From the NCBI RefSeq assembly GCF_000875895.1, contig NZ_JXCF01000008.1, forward strand, positions 1 to 64,000: a stretch of 64,000 nucleotides of DNA, given 5' to 3'. The first letter of the stretch is position 1, and the number at the start of each line of letters is the position of its first letter. Under the pieces are notes generated by a model. It had not been told where the DNA came from. It searched no databases and saw nothing but the letters and a program-made list of their open reading frames with translations. Both the position numbers and the translations under genes were made by a program. This stretch comes from Staphylococcus gallinarum. GTDB lineage: Bacteria > Bacillota > Bacilli > Staphylococcales > Staphylococcaceae. Below, in pieces: positions 59,401 through 64,000 of the stretch.

Positions 59401-62400
59401 TTATGATTTTCGATGTTTAAATAGTTTATTTTTCATTGTAAATAAAAGTTCATAAATAACAGGTACGACGATTAACGTTAATACAGTCGAAGAAATTAAT
59501 CCGCCAACTACAGTCGCCGCCATTGCTTTCGAAATAAGTATTGAACTATTTTCACCAAACAGCATTGGTATTAAAGCTGCAATTGTAGCTAATGCTGTCA
59601 TTAATATTGGTCTAATACGTGTTGCCCCCGCTTCAATTAAAGCTGCTTTCATATCTAAGCCTTCATGTTGCTTATTAATCACTCTGTCAATTAGTACAAT
59701 GGCATTGGTTACAACAATACCTATTAACATCAACATACCAATCATACTTGGAACAGAAATTGTTTCTCCTGTTATAACAAGTGCTATAACAACACCTATA
59801 ATTGTATATGGTAGTGAGAACAAAATTGCAAATGGTGCTAAACCACCTTTAAATGTTAACACTAGAACCAAATACACAATGATAATTGCTGCTAACATAG
59901 CAACAGAAAGTTGAATAATTGCATTTGAAATATCTTCGTTCGCACCACCAACACTCGTTTTTACATTATTTGGTTTGTCTAATTTATCAACCTTAGACAA
60001 TACTTTTTGAGACACTGTTCCAACATCACTTTGTGTAACTTTAGCTGAAACTTTTGTCGCATAATCTCCTGCTTTGGTCTCAATTTTATTAGGTGTAGAT
60101 GATTTCTCTAAACTTGCGATATCACTTAATTGAATTGTCTTTCCAGTTGGAGTTTGAAGCTCGGTCTTTTCTAATTTTTCTTTTGTCCAATGTGTTTCTT
60201 TATCTTTCTTCACTTTTACATCAACTGATTTACCATTTTCTTTTACTTTTGTTATTGCTTGCTCTGGTGCATTCTGACTTAAAGTCATAGCTAATTGTGA
60301 TGCAGATAATCCGTTCTCACTTGCTTTATTCTGATCTACTTTGACATTGTATTGCTCATAAGTCTCTATCAAATCAGATTTTACATTTGCTAGGCCTTTT
60401 GTATGTTCCATTTCACGTTCTATTGATTTCACAGTACCTTTAATTGCATCCAATGACGGACCTGTCACAGTAATTTCCAATTTGTTATTCGTTCCACCTG
60501 TACCCATGTCTTGATTAGACCATTCACCAGGATGATGGTAACGTTTGATATGGTTTAACACTTTATCAGGTTCTTCATCAAAATGAGGTGTGTCAGAATC
60601 ATACTCAACCATTAGTGCCAGGCTATTTGAACTGCCCGTTGGATCAGTTGGTGTTTCTCCACCTACTGAATATTGTACAGTTTTAACTTTATCCTTATCA
60701 TTCAAATAATTTTGCACTTTCTCTGCATGTTTTAAAACACTTTGCTTTGTTTCACCTGGTTTTGGAGTGTATGTCAATGCCATATATTTATCTTCACCAG
60801 TAGAAATAAAGCTCGTACCTAATTTGGCAGCACCTAATCCTATACTAAAAATTAATAACACTGTACTTACAATAATGACAATCCATTTATGATTGAGCGA
60901 CCATTTGAGTATACGTTGATATTGCTTACTTACAATACCTAAATTTTCAGTACGTGGATGTTTAATACCCTTTTTAAATAAACTAGCACTTAATGCAGGT
61001 ACTATCGTAATTGAGACCAGTAGCGATGCAAGTAAACTAAAGGCAATCGCTAAGGCAAACGGTCTAAACATCTGACCTACTGACCCTGATACAAATGCTA
61101 ATGGTAAGAAGACAACGATTGTCACAATAGTGGATGACATAATTGGTTTAAATACTTCTCTCGTTGCATCTATAATTAAACTATCCCCTACTAATGCCTC
61201 ACCTTTATCTGATAATCTACGATAGATATTTTCAACCACGACGATAGAATCATCAATAACACGTCCTATCGCTACAGTTAAGGCACCTAATGTAAGTATA
61301 TTTAATGATACATTGCATAATTTCAATGCTACCATAGCAATTAGAATCGACATCGGTATAGATACTACTGATATAGCCGTTGTTCTAATATTTCTCAAGA
61401 AGAGTAGGATAATGATGATAGCAAAAATTGTACCTAAGATTGCCTTTTCAATCATTGTATTAATCGCGTCTTCAATCGGTTTAGCCGTATCCATAACTTT
61501 TGTATCTTTTAATTCAGGATTGGCTTTAACGAATTTGTCGATCTCTTTCTTAGTATCTTTAGCTACTTGAACTGTGTTTGCATCCTGTGCTTTAATCACT
61601 TGGACATTAACTGCATTTTTACCATTCGTTTTAGAAATTGATTTTCTTTCATCACCAATAGAAACACTAGCAATATCTGCTAATTTAACTGATGGTATTT
61701 TAGTTGATTGACTCGTGTTAGTAGCAGAAGTCCCTGTCATAGCATCCTGTCCACTAGCTGACGCATTACTTTGGTCATCGCCATTCCCAGATGTTGCACT
61801 TGCTGCAGATAATGGTATTTCTAAATTTTTTAGTCCATCGACAGAATTAAATTGTCCATCAATGACAATCGATTTCTCTTTATCATCAAATTGAAATAAT
61901 CCCAGTGGTGTTTCACTTGTAGCACTCTTTATGTATTGTTGTGCACTATCCGCTGTCAAACCACTTTTTTCTAATGCGCTTTGTTTAAATTTAATTGTTA
62001 CTTCACGTGTTGTTTGCCCATTTAATTGTGCGTTCTGTACACCATCAATGGTTTGCAATTTAGGTAATAATTGCTGTTCTAATTTTTTCGTCGTACTTTT
62101 TAAATCATTGTCTTTAGAAGTAAAAGAATACGCAACGATTGGAAAAGCATTCATCGTTTGTCTTTTTAGTTCTGGTTCCTCAACATTTTCCCCAAATTTG
62201 ATCTTATCTAGTTCTTTTTTTAATTTATTTTCAGCACTGTCTAAGTCAGTACCTTCTCTGTATTCAACAGAAACAATCGATGCATTCTGTATGGATTGCG
62301 CACTAACATTTTTCACATCGGCCATCGATCGAATTTGTTCGTCAATCTTATCACTAATTTCAGTTTTAGTTGTCTCTGGTGTTGCACCCGGCATAGTTGT

Positions 62401-62550
62401 TTGAACTGTAATCATTGGTGTTTCAACATCCGGCAATAATTCAAGTTTCATTTTAAAGCTTGAATAAAGCCCGCCTAGAATAACGAGTAACACCATTAAA
62501 AAGATTGCAAATTTATTCCCTAGCGAGAACTTTAGCATCTTCTTTATCAT
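59401..62550 (-). CDS. RND-superfamily (HAE/AcrB-type) permease
   Basis: 1049-aa membrane protein with the full RND plan: helix 1 (about 10-28), first extracytoplasmic domain with a Ser/Asn/Gly-rich insertion near 260-295, helices 2-6 including the proton-relay region IGRVIDDSIVVVENIYRRL, a second extracytoplasmic domain, and helices 8-12 ending GIVVTNAIVLIDRVI. The S. aureus counterpart next to femX is called SA2056 from memory; its substrate is unclear. An ATG at 62568 overlaps the AGGAG; the ATG at 62550 (MIKKMLKFSLG) is preferred. No membrane-fusion partner gene is adjacent. Confidence 0.87.
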   Translation of the reverse strand: MIKKMLKFSLGNKFAIFLMVLLVILGGLYSSFKMKLELLPDVETPMITVQTTMPGATPETTKTEISDKIDEQIRSMADVKNVSAQSIQNASIVSVEYREGTDLDSAENKLKKELDKIKFGENVEEPELKRQTMNAFPIVAYSFTSKDNDLKSTTKKLEQQLLPKLQTIDGVQNAQLNGQTTREVTIKFKQSALEKSGLTADSAQQYIKSATSETPLGLFQFDDKEKSIVIDGQFNSVDGLKNLEIPLSAASATSGNGDDQSNASASGQDAMTGTSATNTSQSTKIPSVKLADIASVSIGDERKSISKTNGKNAVNVQVIKAQDANTVQVAKDTKKEIDKFVKANPELKDTKVMDTAKPIEDAINTMIEKAILGTIFAIIIILLFLRNIRTTAISVVSIPMSILIAMVALKLCNVSLNILTLGALTVAIGRVIDDSIVVVENIYRRLSDKGEALVGDSLIIDATREVFKPIMSSTIVTIVVFLPLAFVSGSVGQMFRPFALAIAFSLLASLLVSITIVPALSASLFKKGIKHPRTENLGIVSKQYQRILKWSLNHKWIVIIVSTVLLIFSIGLGAAKLGTSFISTGEDKYMALTYTPKPGETKQSVLKHAEKVQNYLNDKDKVKTVQYSVGGETPTDPTGSSNSLALMVEYDSDTPHFDEEPDKVLNHIKRYHHPGEWSNQDMGTGGTNNKLEITVTGPSLDAIKGTVKSIEREMEHTKGLANVKSDLIETYEQYNVKVDQNKASENGLSASQLAMTLSQNAPEQAITKVKENGKSVDVKVKKDKETHWTKEKLEKTELQTPTGKTIQLSDIASLEKSSTPNKIETKAGDYATKVSAKVTQSDVGTVSQKVLSKVDKLDKPNNVKTSVGGANEDISNAIIQLSVAMLAAIIIVYLVLVLTFKGGLAPFAILFSLPYTIIGVVIALVITGETISVPSMIGMLMLIGIVVTNAIVLIDRVINKQHEGLDMKAALIEAGATRIRPILMTALATIAALIPMLFGENSSILISKAMAATVVGGLISSTVLTLIVVPVIYELLFTMKNKLFKHRKS

Positions 62551-62688
62551 TCCCATAGCTCCTCTCATTTTTTCACTAACAACATCAATTTACCACAATA
62601 TCACAGGATGCAATATAGCTTTACTAAATTATTTTAAAAAGATTATCAATCTTTCTTAACTGCTACTATTTATTTTTCAACATAACAA

Positions 62689-62767
62689 AATCCCTAACAT
62701 ATTTGATAACGCTACATTGTAAGAACAATTGCTTAAACTAATGTATTGTTTCAAATCGCTAGGGATT
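62689..62767 (-). terminator. Terminator of femX
   Basis: Arms AATCCCTA (62689-62696) and TAGGGATT (62760-62767), with partial pairing inside, are followed on the minus strand by TTTG. Confidence 0.5.
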
Positions 62768-62794
62768 ATTTTTATCATTTGCTATATTATTTTC

Positions 62795-62852
62795 GCTTTA
62801 ATTTTCTTGAAATATTAATTTTTGCTTTAATTTTCTTGAAATATTAATTTTT
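62795..62852. repeat. 29-bp tandem duplication at the 3' end of femX
   Basis: Two identical 29-bp units (62795-62823 and 62824-62852), beginning GCTTTAATTTTCTTG on the plus strand, sit at the femX stop. As 29 is not a multiple of three, the duplication changes the frame of the last codons. Confidence 0.9.
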
Positions 62853-64000
62853 GCTTTGGTTAATTTAGGTTTAACATTTTCAATGACTTGGTAAAGTGGC
62901 TTGTTTAACACATAGTCAAATTCGCCGACTTTTTCACTTAAGTATGTTCCCCATACTTTTTTAAAGGTCCACAAACCATAATGTGATGAATCTTTATCTG
63001 GATTATTATCAGTTCCACCAAAGTCATAAGAAGTTGCACCATTTTCTCTTGCATATTGCATCATAGCAAATTGCATATGGTGATTAGGTAAAAAGTCTCT
63101 ATAATCATTCGAAGATGCACCATATAAATAATAAGATTTTTTACCTGCAAACATAAGTAAGGCACCAGATAAATAAATGCCGTCTGGATGACTAGCTTCC
63201 AAGCCTTCCATTTCTGTAATAAGTTCCGTTGTTTTTGCTATCTTATTATCAGCATCATTGATTTTATTTAATGTTTTTTTATCTTGCTTTTTCTCACTTA
63301 ATTTTACTTTTTCTGCTTCAATACCTGCTAATTCTTCACGTAATTCCTTTAATACAGGTTTAGGTTCCAATTTCACTAAGAATAACTCAGCATCGCCATC
63401 TGGATGTAACGCATCATAAATATTTTCAAAATAACTTATATCTCGCGTTAAGAAGCCATCTCTTTCACCTGTAATCTTCATTAAATTACTAAATGTCTTC
63501 AAACCTTCGCGATTTGAACGTTCAACAGTGGTACCTCGTTTTAAAGCCAATCTTACTTTAGAACGGTTTCGTCTTTCAAAACTTTGAATTAATTCTTCAT
63601 CAGTCTTGTCGATTGGCGTAATCATCGTCATGCGAGGTTGAATATAATCTTTAGATAAACCTTCTTTAAAGCCTTTATGCTTAAAGCCTAATGCCCTTAG
63701 ATTTGTTAAAGCTTCAGTTCCATGTTCAACTTCAACATCTGGATCAATTTTAATTGCATAGGCTTTTTCTTCTTTAGCAATTTGCATAGTGGCTTCTAAT
63801 AATGTTTCTAATGCTAATTTATTACTATAATCAGTTACAAAGCCTCTCGAGATATAACATAACGTAAATGGTAGTTTGGGCACTTTTTTAAATAATAGTT
63901 GAGCAACTCCAACGATTTCTCCAGCTTCCCCAACTGCGACTCGTCTTGAATACCAACCCGTTAGTTTTTTTGTTTCTGCCCATTTTGTCAATTGTAATAA
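62798..64000 (-). CDS. femX: FemX (FmhB), adds the first glycine of the pentaglycine bridge; 5' end outside window
   Basis: At least 400 codons of a FemABX-family tRNA-dependent peptidyltransferase; about 20 N-terminal residues lie beyond position 64000 (frame continues as LLQLTKWAE). FemX uses glycyl-tRNA to put glycine 1 on lipid II lysine and is essential in S. aureus. Visible are FTLCYISRGFVTDYSNK, ERRNRSKVRLALKRGTTVERS, the coiled-coil arm near 215-265 (ELAGIEAEKVKLSEKKQ), YYLYGASSNDYRDFLPNHHMQFAMM and YDFGGTDNNPDKDSSHYGLWTFKKVWG. The C-terminus reads KINISRKLKQKLIFQEN; without a 29-bp duplication it would end KINISRKLKRK, as in S. aureus. Confidence 0.95.
   Translation of the reverse strand, partial: LLQLTKWAETKKLTGWYSRRVAVGEAGEIVGVAQLLFKKVPKLPFTLCYISRGFVTDYSNKLALETLLEATMQIAKEEKAYAIKIDPDVEVEHGTEALTNLRALGFKHKGFKEGLSKDYIQPRMTMITPIDKTDEELIQSFERRNRSKVRLALKRGTTVERSNREGLKTFSNLMKITGERDGFLTRDISYFENIYDALHPDGDAELFLVKLEPKPVLKELREELAGIEAEKVKLSEKKQDKKTLNKINDADNKIAKTTELITEMEGLEASHPDGIYLSGALLMFAGKKSYYLYGASSNDYRDFLPNHHMQFAMMQYARENGATSYDFGGTDNNPDKDSSHYGLWTFKKVWGTYLSEKVGEFDYVLNKPLYQVIENVKPKLTKAKINISRKLKQKLIFQEN

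Overview
The window is AT-rich chromosomal DNA of a Staphylococcus. It carries the asp23/amaP/opuD2 cluster, the staphyloferrin A synthesis (sfa) and uptake (hts) loci, sdrM-sepA-lmrB, glcU-gdh, topB and femX, next to a complete S10-spc-alpha ribosomal protein cluster. Gene order matches what is known for S. aureus and its relatives. Several proteins (SepA, FemX) differ from the S. aureus versions I remember, so I read it as a related Staphylococcus and do not name a species. I see no prophage, insertion sequence, CRISPR array or tRNA; this is core genome.

Layout. (1) 1-488: leader and tandem promoters of an rRNA operon whose 16S gene starts just outside the left edge on the minus strand. (2) 489-8081, minus: a cysteine-free Mrp-type ATPase, the efflux cluster sdrM-sepA-lmrB, a UDPGP-type nucleotidyltransferase with a hemolysin III-type membrane protein, and a YdjM-like membrane protein. 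(3) 8248-13498: a small PH-domain protein, a nitrilase-family hydrolase overlapping an amino acid permease, a divergent IsdG-type monooxygenase, a non-coding stretch with two near-identical 174-bp repeats, and a YjiH-type membrane protein. (4) 13712-22872: htsABC, sfaABC and divergent sfaD, with Fur boxes embedded in two promoters. Together these make, export and re-import staphyloferrin A; the ATPase for import (FhuC in S. aureus) is not here. (5) 23090-26145: opuD2-amaP-DUF2273-asp23, with a sigma-B promoter. (6) 26300-30413: two zinc/NADP-type oxidoreductases, a divergent luciferase-like monooxygenase and a DUF915 alpha/beta hydrolase.

(7) 30611-49271, all minus: rpsJ through rplQ (S10, spc and alpha gene blocks with secY, adk, infA, rpoA), then ecfA1-ecfA2-ecfT-truA and rplM-rpsI. 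rpmD and rpmJ are short genes and are listed. Leaders and promoters are visible upstream of rpsJ and rplM, and a 61-bp tandem repeat lies between rplQ and ecfA1. (8) 49634-64000: small membrane proteins, a PbuG-type purine permease, topB, a GNAT protein, glcU-gdh, an AEC transporter, a 58-aa coiled-coil protein, a large RND permease without a partner adaptor gene, and femX, which runs off the right edge.

The most distinctive sequence-level observations are a 29-bp tandem duplication that re-frames the extreme C-terminus of FemX, the 174-bp repeat pair, the 61-bp repeat at the alpha-operon/ecf junction, a three-box CTGGT array between the nitrilase and IsdG-like genes, and several palindromic operators placed in or near promoters. 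I found no convincing undescribed multi-gene system.
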